64,000 nucleotides of DNA from Dryococelus australis (lineage: Eukaryota > Arthropoda > Insecta > Phasmatodea > Phasmatidae). The translations under genes and the position numbers were made by a program. Positions within the stretch are counted from its first letter, which is position 1, and every line of letters begins with the position of its first letter. The notes below the pieces were generated by a model. The model had not been told where the DNA came from and ran no database searches. It worked only from the letters and a program-made list of their open reading frames with translations. Positions 26,067-37,706 of this stretch are shown piece after piece. Location of the stretch: positions 78,369,895 through 78,433,894 of the forward strand of contig CM056995.1 of assembly GCA_029891345.1 (NCBI GenBank), given 5' to 3'.

Positions 26067-26307
26067 TTTCGGAAGTGGATTGGTCAGGGGGGGAGGGGGT
26101 GTCACTGAAGGGAGGGAAAGAAGAGTAGGGGATGACATGTGGCCTCGGAGTTCTATTCCCCTTGTCACCCTGTCGGCGGTCTAGCACGGTCTGCTCTCTG
26201 TAGTCGCGCTCTGTCTCTTGCACGCTGCACGAGTTCTTCCGCCGAATGCAGCTTCGGAACTTGCAAGAAATTGCGCAGTTTGGGTAACAAAATCCGGGTT
26301 ACTTGGC

Positions 26308-26580
26308 TTACACAGCTCTCTTCGTCCCCTCTGGAAAAATCCTCTTGTGTATTTGGACCTTTTGCATAGTGAAGATTTCCGCTTCTTCATCGCTAACTTG
26401 TTTTTTCCTGTAAAATACAGTAGTTAAATGGGCCATTATCTTTTTGCTGGTAAAATGGGCTGCGAGACAGGTACACAGTTGGCTACATTCTGTGATAAAT
26501 TTGCCATATTGGTCCCACCACTCGAGCACTTTCTCTTTTAGGTGAGTTTGAGCCCTGCTAACCCATTGTTTCATAGCCAC
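26308..26580 (-). pseudogene. Retrotrans_gag-like capsid segment of copy C
   Basis: The 90-codon frame contains L-K-E-K-V-L-E-W-W-D-Q-Y-G-K-F and later D-E-E-A-E-I-F. The matching segment of the 57-kb element has L-K-G-L-A-L-T-W-W-E-R-Y-G-K-F and D-E-A-E-I-F. The double tryptophan with this spacing is typical of the Retrotrans_gag core. Frames before and after are broken by stops and shifts. Confidence 0.7.
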
Positions 26581-26735
26581 CTCAATTTCTTGAACTCTCG
26601 CTTACATTCTGACATAAAGATTAGGAGGTGTTCAAGCAGGCGGTCTGCAAATTCAGGGATCAGAGGCTCTTTTGTACGAGGAGTGTCAGGTGGCACATGA
26701 GAAGGGTCCGGGTTGCGCAGACGCTATTTGACCGC

Positions 26736-27068
26736 TCACAGACATACCTCACACTGATAAATGATACCTGGCCTTGATACCCTCTCCTTAGGACAACCTA
26801 CACAACTATAGTGAAATGGCTTATTGCACGTGATACAATGTACCATATCCAACCCATGTCCGGGGCAAGCCACCCAATTGCACAAGGCTGTCTGACAGGT
26901 TTTACACTCCTCACATCTAAACTCCAGCCCATATGTGTAGCGTGGTATGTCTTCCCACCCTAAGCACTGATAATGAAACTGGTGTCTGCAGTATACACAG
27001 GTGATATGGTGGGATCCTGTGCCTGGTCATGTAGAGGCATGACAATTTATAACGGGGATTTCTGCCAT
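26736..27068 (-). pseudogene. Gag N-terminus with tandem PHD-type zinc fingers (copy C)
   Basis: The frame starts ATG at 27068 about 180 bases inside the primer-binding site, reads M-A-E-I-P-V-I-N, has one internal TGA after about 13 codons, and then stays open to 26736 (111 codons). Finger 1 has C-V-Y-C-R-H-Q-F-H-Y-Q-C and closes with C-E-E-C. Finger 2 opens in C-K-T-C-Q-T-A-L-C, then has C-I-T-C-N-K-P-F-H-Y-S-C and closes with C-E-V-C. Each central motif fits C-x2-C-x4-H-x2-C, the core of a PHD finger, and the head-to-tail layout recalls double PHD fingers of DPF proteins. PHD fingers read histone H3 tails; whether this one targets integration or chromatin is inference. A RING-like cross-brace is the alternative. 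Confidence 0.65.
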
Positions 27069-27249
27069 AATGGTGTCAATTTTTTCTGATGAACATTCTT
27101 TAATGTCCAACATTGCGATGGGTTTAATGGGCACCATGGGGTGTTTCACAACTCCCCAAAATCTGGATACGGACTTCCGGCTAATCCCTTTTGTCTCTTG
27201 GTCGCACTTGCTTGATTCATTTCCATGGGCAAACCCCGAAAGCGCTTAT

Positions 27250-27267
27250 GTCCCATGTTGGGCGCCA
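27250..27267 (-). other. tRNA-Lys-type primer-binding site of copy C
   Basis: The minus strand reads TGGCGCCCAACATGGGAC, two mismatches from the tRNA-Lys(1,2) type. It is separated from the 5' LTR by the 10-bp spacer AATGATTTTC. Confidence 0.75.
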
Positions 27268-27277
27268 GAAAATCATT

Positions 27278-29263
27278 TGAGATGTGACGCTCTTTAGTCT
27301 GCTACTATGTCACGGTCAGAATGGTTTTACTTATACTAGGTCAGGCACGCTGGGTATATAACTAAGTTATGGTTGGTTTACTGGTGCTTTGCTGGTTTAC
27401 AGTACTGGACGCGCAGACTTAGGGCTGGTTACAAAGTCTGGGGTAGATAGATCTGCCATATGTTGGACGGGGATACACAGTCACTCAGGTTTACCTGACT
27501 TACCAGAATTCACGGGTACCGGATTGTTCGGCTGCGGTGATGGTGGTCACCGACTGGTACTGGTCCCAGCGCCTGATGAGTAGGTGGTAGAGCTGGTGTG
27601 GTGGATGTTGTTGTTTGCCCTTGGTAGGCTGGTTGGTCGACTGCTTCAGAACAATGGGTTAGCGATACTGTAGTTGGTCTTTGTGCCTGATAAGAAGGCA
27701 GTGATAATGGGGTGTTGGCTGCAGACTGGTTTGGGGAGCAGGGAAGGGGAGGACTGAGAGGTGATGAACCTCCAGTCATCGGGTGGCTTGAACTCAATCC
27801 CACTTGCTCTCTCTATAGAGTGCAGATGGCTTAGGGTTGTACCCTTGCTTGGTGGTGGTAATAGCTGCCTCTTTCTCCTTCCTTTGAGCCCCACTCCTTT
27901 GAGTGTACAGCATAAAGAGGATACAGATTCTTCAATACTGTCTTATAGAAGTGAGCAGGAGAAGATTCCCTATCTGTATGTACTGCCATCGGTATTTGAC
28001 AACTAGTGTGACACCCCTTCCTCCTATGGTTCAGCACTGAAGCGTAGTGAACCTGGAGCATGGATTGCTTTGGTTGCCTTTGAAGAACTGTTGGGTGTTG
28101 GTCGCAAAAGAGGTCGAGTCTCCAGGACTAAGCATGTACTCCTTCGGCACAGTTCACTGTGGTGGACGAAGGACAACTCGTCCTGACTGTCTAACTGCCT
28201 TTGGATTGTCTTACTAGTGCTTAGGGCTCTACTTTTCCGTACACACTGGGGTGCACAGAACGGCTGGCCTTTCTAATGGGTGTGTGGTGACGTATGGGCA
28301 TCCCTGAAGGAAAGTTCGCTGTCCTATTCTATGGTTTGCATTTGGTGGTAACTGTCCCAGTCTCCTGCTTATTCCTGTCGATCGTAATGTTCCTTAGGAG
28401 CAGTACAAATACGCTCTAGATATAATACTTGTGGGTCATATTGAGATATGTATTTATTCGTGTAAGAATAAATTTGTTGCCCTTACTACCTCCTAACCAA
28501 GCAATTAGCGTTGGAAGTTCAACTTTGGTAAAACAGGTGAAGGTGACCTGCTCCTAAACTGCATAAGATAGACAAATGCTAGATGGCTATGAGAACAACT
28601 CAATCTAACAAACACTAACTTGGTATCAAGAAGGGCCTTTGGGGGCCACTTAACAGAAGGGCAGTGGGGTGTGGTTACCATTACCAGAAGGCAATGATGG
28701 TCGTCGAACCAGAAGGGTCGGCGACAGAGAAAGTGTTTTGCAGACTTCTGCAAGCTTACGGATGTAGAGCTTCTGGTAGATATCTTCTGGCAGAGATATT
28801 AGAAGCCTCTCGTAGGTGCTGAAGATGATGATGGATACTCTGGAGGTCTTGTAGTGGATTGTGAGGACGTGGCTAGCAGTAGATAATCCCAGCACACGAG
28901 GTGATGTACCAAGCTACTGGAGATGATAACTGGCGTTCTTGGGCTGCACACGAGTATTTACATTACGCTGGTCATGTCCACGCCTGGACTGGATTGGGTG
29001 GTGTGATGTTGCTCTGTAACATCTTTCATGAGCGAGACTGGGTGGAGGTAGCCATCCTCTGTGCTCTGTGCCCGGCTCTCGGCGTGTTTTCGGACCACTT
29101 GCGCAATGTGCATTTCACGTATCTCATCAGTAATCGCCCTCCACAACAAGGGCGATCCTGTAGTCACTTGTGAATACCAGTTTCTAGTTTGACCGCTCCT
29201 TGGGTAACATAACAATTCATGAATTGATGTTGTTTATCATTTGGTAGAATGTGGCATGCGTCA
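27278..29263 (-). repeat. 5' LTR of Gypsy copy C, 1986 bp
   Basis: Read on the minus strand it starts TGACGCATGCC and ends CACATCTCA. It contains open frames (complement 27510-27803 and 27646-27894) rich in P, S and T. Just past a frame break, complement 27401-27445 reads T-P-D-F-V-T-S-P-K-S-A-R-P-V-L. The upstream block T-H-P-L-x-R-P-A-V-L-C-T-P-V-C-T-E lies near 28230-28290. Confidence 0.75.
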
Positions 29264-29863
29264 ATATGCTGTGAACTTGGTTTATTTCTTTTAACAAATA
29301 TTTTACCCTATTGACAGTCCACGCAAGATCATTAGGTTTCACTAGCAAACAAACGAAACGAAACAACGTATCTAACACCTGGATAGCCGGTCCATGAAAT
29401 TGTATTTATATAAATTGAATTTTTGCGCAGACAAACCATAGTGTTTACCACCTTGGCTTTGTTGTTGAGTTATATTTAAGTGTGGCCTTGCTGGTAGCAA
29501 ATTCTTGGCTCTTATTTTTTTCTTGTAGTTCCAACTCTTTGTCATAATAAGGTTTAAAATATTACAAAATTATCCATTATTTTCAAGTTTACACAGCATG
29601 ACATTAACCAATATTCAACCTTGCTTCTGACAGATGTTCTTGGCTCATCTTGTTTCTAGAGTTCCTAGAGTCACAACATTAACAGCAAACATAATCAGAA
29701 TATTACATACTGCATTTGAAGGTCACGCGAGATTGAACTTTAATTATAAATTAAAACTATTCTGATTAAATACAAGCATTATTAAGAAATGTGTTTACCA
29801 AGTGTAAAATAGCAGTGCATGTGAAAGTGTACCCACAACACAATAATAATAACTTTGGAACAC
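29264..29863 (+). other. Intronic spacer between two LTR elements
   Basis: About 600 bp of AT-rich sequence without a recognised feature lies here. Confidence 0.5.
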
Positions 29864-32042
29864 TGATGCATGTCGCTTATACGAGATATATTAAACATGA
29901 CTACGACTCATCCTAACGTGTTACATCTACCAGGAACCACAACCATAGATGGTTACAGAATTGTACCTGTGCAGGGGCAGTTACACACACACATGGTATG
30001 TTCCTGATGTACCAGACCCAACTTCCTCTCACTATTCACGTAGTATCTACGTATCCTAGGAAGTGTCAAACCCAGCATGTTATTAACGAGCGCGCACAGG
30101 ATTGCTCCAACCCTAGCAGGCAATCCTAGCACGTGAAACAAGCATTGTTCCAAGTGGCCATGGAACAAGTCGGCCTTCCCAAAGAACCTGCTAGACAGAG
30201 TGCTGCAAAGCCTTCCGAAGATGGCCGAGCGCCGACGAGCCGAAGCCATATAGCCGAGCGCAGGGGTAGTTCTCCCATCTTGCTCATTCTAGGCAGACGT
30301 TACACCTCCCACTCCAGCCCAGGCATGGGCCGGCCAAACGCACAACATAAGGCAGTGTGCGGCCGAAGACACCAGTTAACTTCTCCAGTAGCTCGCCTCA
30401 ACACTTCGGTGCTGGGGCTCTCTACTGACCCTATGCCTTCATGGTCCTCTTCAAGAACTCCAAGAACTTCCAGTTCTTCAGCAACTACCAGTGGCTGCTG
30501 CCACTGACGACTACAAGCTCCAAAGGTTTCTACCACTTGTACCAGAAGCTCCAAAGGCTTCAACCACCAGCAGCTTCCAGGAGCTCAACATCATCAGAAG
30601 CATGCTTGACTTCACTCCACACTTCTGCTGTTGATCCTCCTGGTTCAACAGCTGCCGCTACTTGCTAGTAAATGACAACTACACCCGCTGCCCTTTTGGT
30701 AGCGGCCCCGTTGTAAGGTCTCGTGTAGACAACCCCAGGTTAGAGTAACTGCATCAGAGTTGTTTTCATAGCCGCCGAGTTCATTCTATTCTTGAGTAGT
30801 CTAGGAGCAGATCACCTCCGCCTGTTAAAGCGTAGTTTATTTCCGTACGCACTCTGGTTAGTAGTAGGTACGAGTCACCAGTATTTATTATTTATAATAA
30901 ATACCATTTTATCCTATTCTGAGAGTAAATTTGTGTAGAGGTATTTCCTGTCCGATATTCGGAACTCTACTTCTGGACGGAGCAAGCAAGCGAACGGGTG
31001 TGATAATATTATGAACCATAGTGTAGGACTACAGATCCTCGTCAGGTATTTGTACGTCAACACCCACACCACTTTCGACGGCCACCCATTCTGTGCACCC
31101 AGGTGTACAGAAGGAGAGCCCCAATCTCTAGGTACACCTCCATCAGGAGTAGGACAGCCACCTCAGGTTGTTTCGCTGACCAGAGTGCCAAGGGTGTCGG
31201 CAGGGGTATTTGCCTTGGACTGGAGGCCCGACTGTTGCTGGACCTCACCCTGACAGTAGTTGGAAGATGGCCCATATGACCTACCGCTCAGGTTTGTGCG
31301 CCAAGGTGCAGAACCGTAGGAGCACAAGGTTTGCGCCGTCAACTGCTGTTGGGCTCGAAACTTAGTTAGGGCTCTGTCTACCTGTTTGTGCCGACTGAAA
31401 GTACGTTAAGTGTCAATACTGCCTCTATGCCCTTTGGGGAAAGGTGCGGTTCTCGAAGGGAGGAGAAAAGGGAGGAGTTCTATACTGCTAAGCGAGTGTG
31501 CACCAACAACCCCTCCACATTTGGTGGAGGAACCCCATGGGAATTTGCTCAGTCGGCCCATCACCTGGAAAGGTAGTCGTCTTCAGACAGCACCCCCACT
31601 TATATCCCCTCGCACATTAGACTTTGCGTAGAACACATCCTGCAATACGAGCACTAGTCACAACGTGACACAAGGTTGGGTATTGCCAACTCTTTTTGTG
31701 GAACCAGTGCAGCCGTCACCTGGAGCCAGAGATACCTGACCTCTCCGTACGGCAGCTCTTCAACCAGCACCACCCAGGCAACTGCTAGGCCCACTCTACA
31801 CCAAAACCCAGGAGATTGGTGAGTGAGTACCCTCGTAAGTCAGCCCTGTCTCAACGGGCTAAGGTGGTAGTAAGAAATACTGCAGTACTGCCCACAGCAG
31901 ACTTCGTACGAAGCCACCAGCCTACTCGATCAGTGCTAGTCTCTAGTAGAAAGCAGACTCATTCACAGTAATTGAGTACCTGAGCGCGCCTGACCTAGCG
32001 CTCACCGAAAGTAACATTGACTAGTCTAAGCGACATGCATCA
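29864..32042 (+). mobile_element. Solo LTR, 2179 bp (copy D)
   Basis: It starts TGATGCATGTCGC and ends GCGACATGCATCA, and is flanked by ACAC on both sides (29860-29863 and 32043-32046). There is no internal region. Internally it aligns with A1/A2 (for example the CTGTGCACCCAGGTGTACAG block near 31093). The terminal bases form a short inverted repeat, TGATGCATGTCGC against the complement of the end. Confidence 0.8.
31894..31971 (+). pseudogene. LTR-encoded frame, conserved C-terminal block (copy D)
   Basis: The frame reads T-A-D-F-V-R-S-H-Q-P-T-R-S-V-L-V-S-S-R-K and stops at 31969-31971. The R-P-T-R-S-V-L part matches the block after the stop in the 56-kb LTR. The upstream block near 31060-31115 has H-P-H-H-F and P-I-L-C-T-Q-V-Y-R-R. 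Intermediate frames are broken. Confidence 0.5.
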
Positions 32043-32046
32043 ACAC

Positions 32047-33261
32047 GTTCTGTTAAATAGTTGAATTTTAAGTTACAGTTTTGGTAGTCTTGTCATGCTC
32101 CAGGAAACCGGTTTTATGTAAGAGCAGGGGCGTGCCCAGCTCTCTCTGTTTTACAGTGTGTGATTGGCTGTAAAGTGAGGAGCTCCTGAAACCCTCCCAT
32201 AGCACACCTAGCCATTTGTTACAGCCATCTCTCGCTACTAGCTTCACCCACTTTGGGGTGAAGAATCTGCAGCCCCAGATGTCTTCCAATAAAATGATAC
32301 AGCAGAAGAATATCTGCGACCTCCTTTCTCACCAATCTATTACAAAGACATTAACATTGGACAGGACCTACTTTTCTCCAGGTGAAAATTCAGTGTTTGG
32401 TGGCCTCTAGCTAAAAAATCTGACAATATTTTAATTGATTTGTAAGTTTATTTTAATAAACATACATTTCCCAACTAAAATAATGGCACAGAAGCTTATC
32501 TGTGACATCCCTTGTCACCAAACAGGTACAAAAACTGTAACATAAAATTTTTTTCGGTTTTCACCATATTTACAAACAAATCTTATGCTTTGTTGTTTAT
32601 CCAGCACACAGACACTACTCTGCGGAACTGAGATTATCAAATCTCTGATTTTTATTGACAGTATCAATGCACTGTGAAGGTCACGTCTTTTTTATGTTGT
32701 ATAAACCCAGTAAAATAGTAGACAGTGTGGGTGTGGCAGGGGTGGGGGGGCTGTAAGTGAGGAAGCGAGTATGTATGTGGCTCTCGTCTAGAGTAATGGA
32801 CTGGGAGAGGTGAAGGCTACAGTGGGAGGAACACTTGCAGTGGTTTCACTGTCCAGAGTTGGATTTGTGTGTTAATTTGTAGGTAATGGCATGTCCAAAT
32901 AAACTAAGTTGTAGTGTTAAAGAACAGTAATCAAAATCTACGAGATGTATAAGTTGTAATATCACAAACTGTACAGCACTTACTAAGAGAAACACAATGC
33001 ACAGTGACCAAAAGAAGTAAAACAAATTTATTTTTATTTATATTCCCCTCATATTTTCCACTTTTTAATCAAATTTTTTACCTTTTCCTCAAAAACTGTT
33101 ATAGAAAGACATTTGCTTTAAATGGGGTTGATATAGAGAGGTTGTACTGTATGTAGTGTGGACATAAAATCCAACCAAAAATATTTTTTATAATAAAAGA
33201 AAATGTATTTGAGCAGTTCTCTGTATAATGTTTAACTGTAATGCTTACTACTTTGTTGCAG
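32047..33261 (+). other. Intron tail before exon d
   Basis: There are short frames but no recognised feature. The acceptor is ACTTTGTTGCAG ending at 33261. Confidence 0.5.
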
Positions 33262-33689
33262 AAATGTGATAGAAACTTTGCTATGGGTTACTGTGGAGCA
33301 AATAGGAAGCATTATCGTCAAGTGTATTTCCCGTGAAATAGAGTCATGTCCTTTTCAGTCACAAGAAATGCTTACCACCTATTTCCTGAACAGATTCTCT
33401 CACAGCAAGTCTAATAAAGAGGCTCTATCTCCACTGCTGGAAAATCTAGGAAGTCTGATCTCTCTGGCCTCTGAAGAAGACAATATTTTTCTTTCAGAAA
33501 GGCCAGAGAATATTGACATGAAGATGCTGGAGTGGCATGTGAACATTTTGAAGACTCTTCCTGTGACGTTCATGCCATTGGATATTCAGGGCTTAGTTGC
33601 TCTTGTATCTGTTTTGGGTATAGAATGCCTATCAAAGATCAGCCCAAAGAATACACTTATAGGTGTTCTATGCAGTGATATTCTTCTAG
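33262..33689 (+). CDS. URB2: Exon d of URB2-like nucleolar protein
   Basis: This is the longest exon seen, 428 bp. One base completes the lysine codon begun in exon c, then 142 codons and one leftover base. It follows ACTTTGTTGCAG and ends before donor GTAACA at 33690. The peptide opens N-V-I-E-T-L-L-W-V and later contains L-E-W-H-V-N-I-L-K-T-L-P-V and L-V-A-L-V-S-V-L-G-I-E. I align these two helices with L-E-S-I-L-G-L-L-E-V and a leucine-rich helix in vertebrate URB2. The length and helical pattern suit a HEAT-like repeat scaffold. The donor is the weakest of the six, but the phase match to exon e supports it. Confidence 0.65.
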
Positions 33690-34090
33690 GTAACAACAAC
33701 TTAATTTATGATGGTTTTTAAAATACAGTATTATGTTTGGTTTTATTTGCTATGGAATAAGACTGGTGAATTCATACATTAAGGCTTTATCATATTTTGG
33801 TGTTCTTTTCATATCCCATCATTTGAAAACAAAAAGTATATGGAATGTTAGTTATGCATTGATAATATATGATAGTATCTGTTGTTAAGAAACTGAGATT
33901 TATGAGTTTGGTGCACATAACTTGTGCTGCTTACTTGTGAAGTTCTGCTAAGGTAAAATATTCCACCTTAGTATGCTTTTTAGCATCTGTTATTCATTGG
34001 CCTGTCTTCTCTTTTGGTGTGACTCGTGTATGCGTGTCTTTCATTTACATATAACTGGCTTGTAGGAGAGGTGCCCGTGTTTTATGTGTC
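33690..34090 (+). other. Start of the 8.7-kb intron d-e
   Basis: AT-rich intronic sequence without recognised features. The intron ends at 42398. Confidence 0.45.
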
Positions 34091-34099
34091 AGGACTTTG

Positions 34100-34594
34100 C
34101 CTCACTTCTTTGCAGCTTCACTTCACGTGGCAAGAATGGCATGTGAGGGGAGGAAGTAAGGTGCGCCGCTGAGAGAGACAGAAAGAGGGGTGAGACAGAG
34201 GAAGCTAGGTTGCCACGCTTGTTGCTATGGGTAACCACTTCCTCTCTCATCAGGGGAAGTAGCCAGATAGACTCGCTCGCCGCACGGCCACAATGTGGAA
34301 AGACATGTTGAGAAGACATGATATTAGACAGCGCGTCACAAAGCAGTTATGAAGGGCAGCACGCATGTCGTATTTCACATCCACTTACTAGACATTTGCA
34401 TAAACAACCAGCTTACAAATGATAGTTGCGGGAAATATTAGGTGAAGGGACCCAAAATATACTTTGATCGATGCTACATGCGATACAAGTGGTTTATATT
34501 AACATTTTTTACATAGGGATTGTGCCGGGACCACAAAAAATTGGTTCATGTGGTTTATTGATACATGTGATAACGATGCATTGAGAGTCGACTG
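34100..34594 (-). mobile_element. Pogo/Tigger-like element end, copy 2
   Basis: This is the inverted copy of 13905-14470, ending GAGAGTCGACTG at 34594 followed by TA. Shared internal blocks include the GGTAACCACTTCCTCTC stretch and the GACCCAAAATATACTTTGAT stretch. The other terminus was not found. Confidence 0.5.
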
Positions 34595-34596
34595 TA

Positions 34597-36480
34597 CAAG
34601 GAGCGTCGAAAATGATCTCAGAGAGTTCGCCGGCCCACCGACCGCAGAGGTTGGAGGGCTCTCAGGGCCTGAATAAGGCAACCATCCTCTCCAAGCCTGA
34701 AGAAGGCTTACCATCCTCTACAGCTTGCAAAGGCTCTCAACCTTCAGCTCCAGCAGCCGGAGCCGGCAGACGGCTCTTCCAGCAACTACCCCGCAGCTCA
34801 TGGAGAAAACCCCTGAGGGAAGATCCAAATGTAACCCCGTCCTCACCCCTGCACCCTCTTACCGAAGTCACTCCTAGACTTCCACAGTAGCAGGCCATAA
34901 CGACGTCCCTTCTGGACATAAACTTCCCCTCAATACTTCACTGTAAATTGCGAACGAGCTGTTTGGGAGTTTTGTTTCGGAACTGGAAAATTTAATAATC
35001 AGGTTCACTTTCATCTGACGTAAAGTAATTAATTTCGTAATGAATTATTTTAGCTTTGATTATACAGAACCGCTATCCCCATTGTCATCCAAAGCATTAA
35101 TAAATATGCTGAGTAAAATCTAATCCTTTGGTGAGGTAGTTACTGTCTATCTCATTTAAGATGGCAAGATTTTGACAGTCAGTGTGTGGCAACTTGACGA
35201 ATACAAAATAAACAATGTCGTTTACAAAATCATGTATCAGCTGATGCACGAACAAATAAAAGTTAACATTAAATTGGCTATTTTGAGTGCACTGGCGACG
35301 CACATCAGACAAGTACAAAATACGCGATAACGAAGAGTATTTAGATTAATTAATATATTTTATATGGTCACAAAACTGCGGTTGTGTAACAAACTAATCT
35401 TCGTGCTAAAGAAGTAATGTATAGGTGTTCAAAATGAAATGCACAATAAGACCATTCATAGCCAAATGAAACTCGACTTCAAACCTTAGATCTTTTTATG
35501 TTGTATTCCAACAGTCCATCCATGCTTTCCATATGTGCTTGATATTAATTCCAAAAGCCTACAGAAATATTGCATGGTAATATTGAATTATTTTTTCAAA
35601 TAATTTGATGAAATATATTTCATATTCAGGACGTTTCGCGACAGTAATAGGAGAAAAGTCGTGTTAAAAGCAGGATCTAAAGGCGGTGAACATGCTGCTA
35701 TCTGTTGGTACCGCTAACGGCTCACACGCTTTACCATCTCGTGTGCACCATCTGTGTGCTCTTTCTCGAACCTAACCAGCTATAAAGCTGATGAATATGT
35801 TTCATATGTAAAATAACAAATTTACGAACAGATACTATTAGTTTTATGTTACCACAAGCTTTGCGTAATTTTTAAAGTAACATATATTTTGTGTACAGCA
35901 ATTTTGATTACTAGTAATTTCAGTTGGGCCAGTAATTGTCTGTCTATATCCTAAACACGCCATGTTTTTCCCCGGAAACCCATTTCCTTATTTTCGTGTA
36001 GCCTCTAATTGACGCACCAGCTGATGGCAAAAGGATACATAAACTAAAAGTATACATTCGTTGATCTGTCAAAATCTTGCACTTTTATATGAGATAGACA
36101 GCATTGCTCAATCCTGGTTTATTTAAAATTTAATCAATTTTAAATGGTGAAAACCGTTTATAATTATCGGCTCAAAATACTGACTAAGTGATCTCTGTAG
36201 ATTATGTACGAGTGAGCCAAATCCCCTAGGTGTCTTGGAGCCTGCATAAGGCTATAGTCTGAATAAGACTGGGACTCCTGAGGTGTGTCCAGCACACCCG
36301 AGCATATCTGCGGAAATGCTCAGATACTAGCAAGTCACATCTCACATTCATCACCTCGGAGTGACTGAGCAAGACACTTACCTGAGGGCTGAACCCAGAC
36401 TGCTAGGATATGAGCTAGCTAATCCAATCAGTTAGTATGTGGAAAGAGCCTATTTGAATAGAAACTATTTAATTTATTTT
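34597..36480. other. Intronic stretch with one P/S-rich open frame
   Basis: A 92-codon plus frame at 34612-34890 is rich in S, P and L and sits in a locally GC-rich island; it has no recognised family and may be part of a decayed LTR. From 36190 to 36425 the sequence has several short hairpins and a GGGCTGAACCCAGACT stretch that faintly recalls a tRNA B box. The rest is AT-rich. Confidence 0.35.
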
Positions 36481-36529
36481 TATCTCTCTATTTTTATATT
36501 GTCCACAAAGAGTGCAGATGCCTAAGGGA

Positions 36530-37020
36530 AGAGGGTATACCTCCAGTTGAACCCACTAGCGAACCCGTACCAAGTAAACCCTTGCCCGAGGATCCACAGT
36601 ACCCTGTAGGGAAGTCTCTTCAATTAACAAACATCACAACCTGGATCTGCTATTAGGGATTTGTTAGCTGTGGTCCGATTATGACCATGTAAGATATTTA
36701 ATTCCACTTACACCTAAACCTGTAGTAAAACAACCCCCACCTCTACAGCGTAGTATCACTATACCCTGTACCACGTGTAGAATCCATACCGCTGGTGGGA
36801 AAGTGCTCGACATTGTCATTCGTCCCAAACCAGTGCGTAAACCTGGGAGAGCATCCCCAATCCTTGATTTCGTACCCACTTAAAAGCCCATGAGGCTTGC
36901 TCCATATAGGCGCCCTGGAAGCGAGCGAGAGACTGAATAGGGCACTATCCAGGATATCATCTCTTACACCCCCATTTCATTCTCATCCCCATCTTTCGTA
37001 CTTCATTTAAATTAATTAAT
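36530..37020 (+). mobile_element. LTR-like fragment with conserved frame tail (copy G)
   Basis: The plus frame 36669-36882 is open after a TAG, contains P-K-P-V-V-K-Q-P-P-P and P-K-P-V-R-K-P-G-R-A-S-P, and ends L-D-F-V-P-T-stop-K-P-M-R-L-A-P-Y. This is the same block as in A1 (D-F-V-P-C-R-K-A-A-R-P-V-L-Y) with one stop. LTR termini were not found, so the extent is a guess. Confidence 0.4.
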
Positions 37021-37706
37021 TTTTTGGTTGACAGCTGGCGTCTGTCTTTTGACGACTTTTACGGTGAGCAAGGTCAAGCTCCCTGGAAGGGAGACATTTA
37101 CGATCGAGCTCACCTTGGGGTTTGATTCCCCTCCAATCAATCATAGCCCTTCTACCGGACGGTATTCCAATAGGTTCTCCAATGTGGTCAAATCCTCTAT
37201 CCGCCAGGCGAAAACTCCTTCAGAAGCCCTTCTACCATTGAATGGCTAACAATTATACCCCGGAGGGAAATCAGCACTCATACTAGTTCTGCCCAACCTT
37301 AGAGCGAAAGGCGTAGAAAAGGGAAGCTGCTTGTATTATTTTATATATAGCCACAGCGAGAGGGCCTGAGTGTGTCATAGTTTAATGTCTTTCACAGCCA
37401 GTTTTGTATGCTATTTGAATGTTGTGTTCCTAGAATGTATGTGTAGTTAAGGCATGTGGTACATTAAACCATTGGCTAACTAAGGATATAAAAATTTCTT
37501 GTAATAAGTAACTTAAATTATATGAACACTGTAAGAATAGTAATTATATAATTTCAACAGTCTATTATAAGCAGTAATGCAAAATCCTGAGTAAGGTCAT
37601 TAATAGAGCCAAGAAAATGTATTATGACACACAAATACTTAATTCTGCAAATAAAATAAAATCTCCTTGGAAAGTAATTAAACGACCTTGATGCGTGTCC
37701 GGTTAA

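Larger units (their letters stand above)
22853..29263 (-). mobile_element. Complete, internally deleted Gypsy LTR retrotransposon (copy C)
   Basis: The element is bounded by TG...CA and an exact 4-bp duplication ATAT (22849-22852 and 29264-29267). Read on the minus strand the order is 5' LTR, 10-bp spacer, lysine primer-binding site, gag with zinc-finger modules, a protease remnant, a 3' region and 3' LTR. RT, RNase H and integrase are missing, so the copy is non-autonomous. A purine-rich tract precedes the 3' LTR (minus strand GGAGGAGGGCGAT at 23765-23753). Confidence 0.85.
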
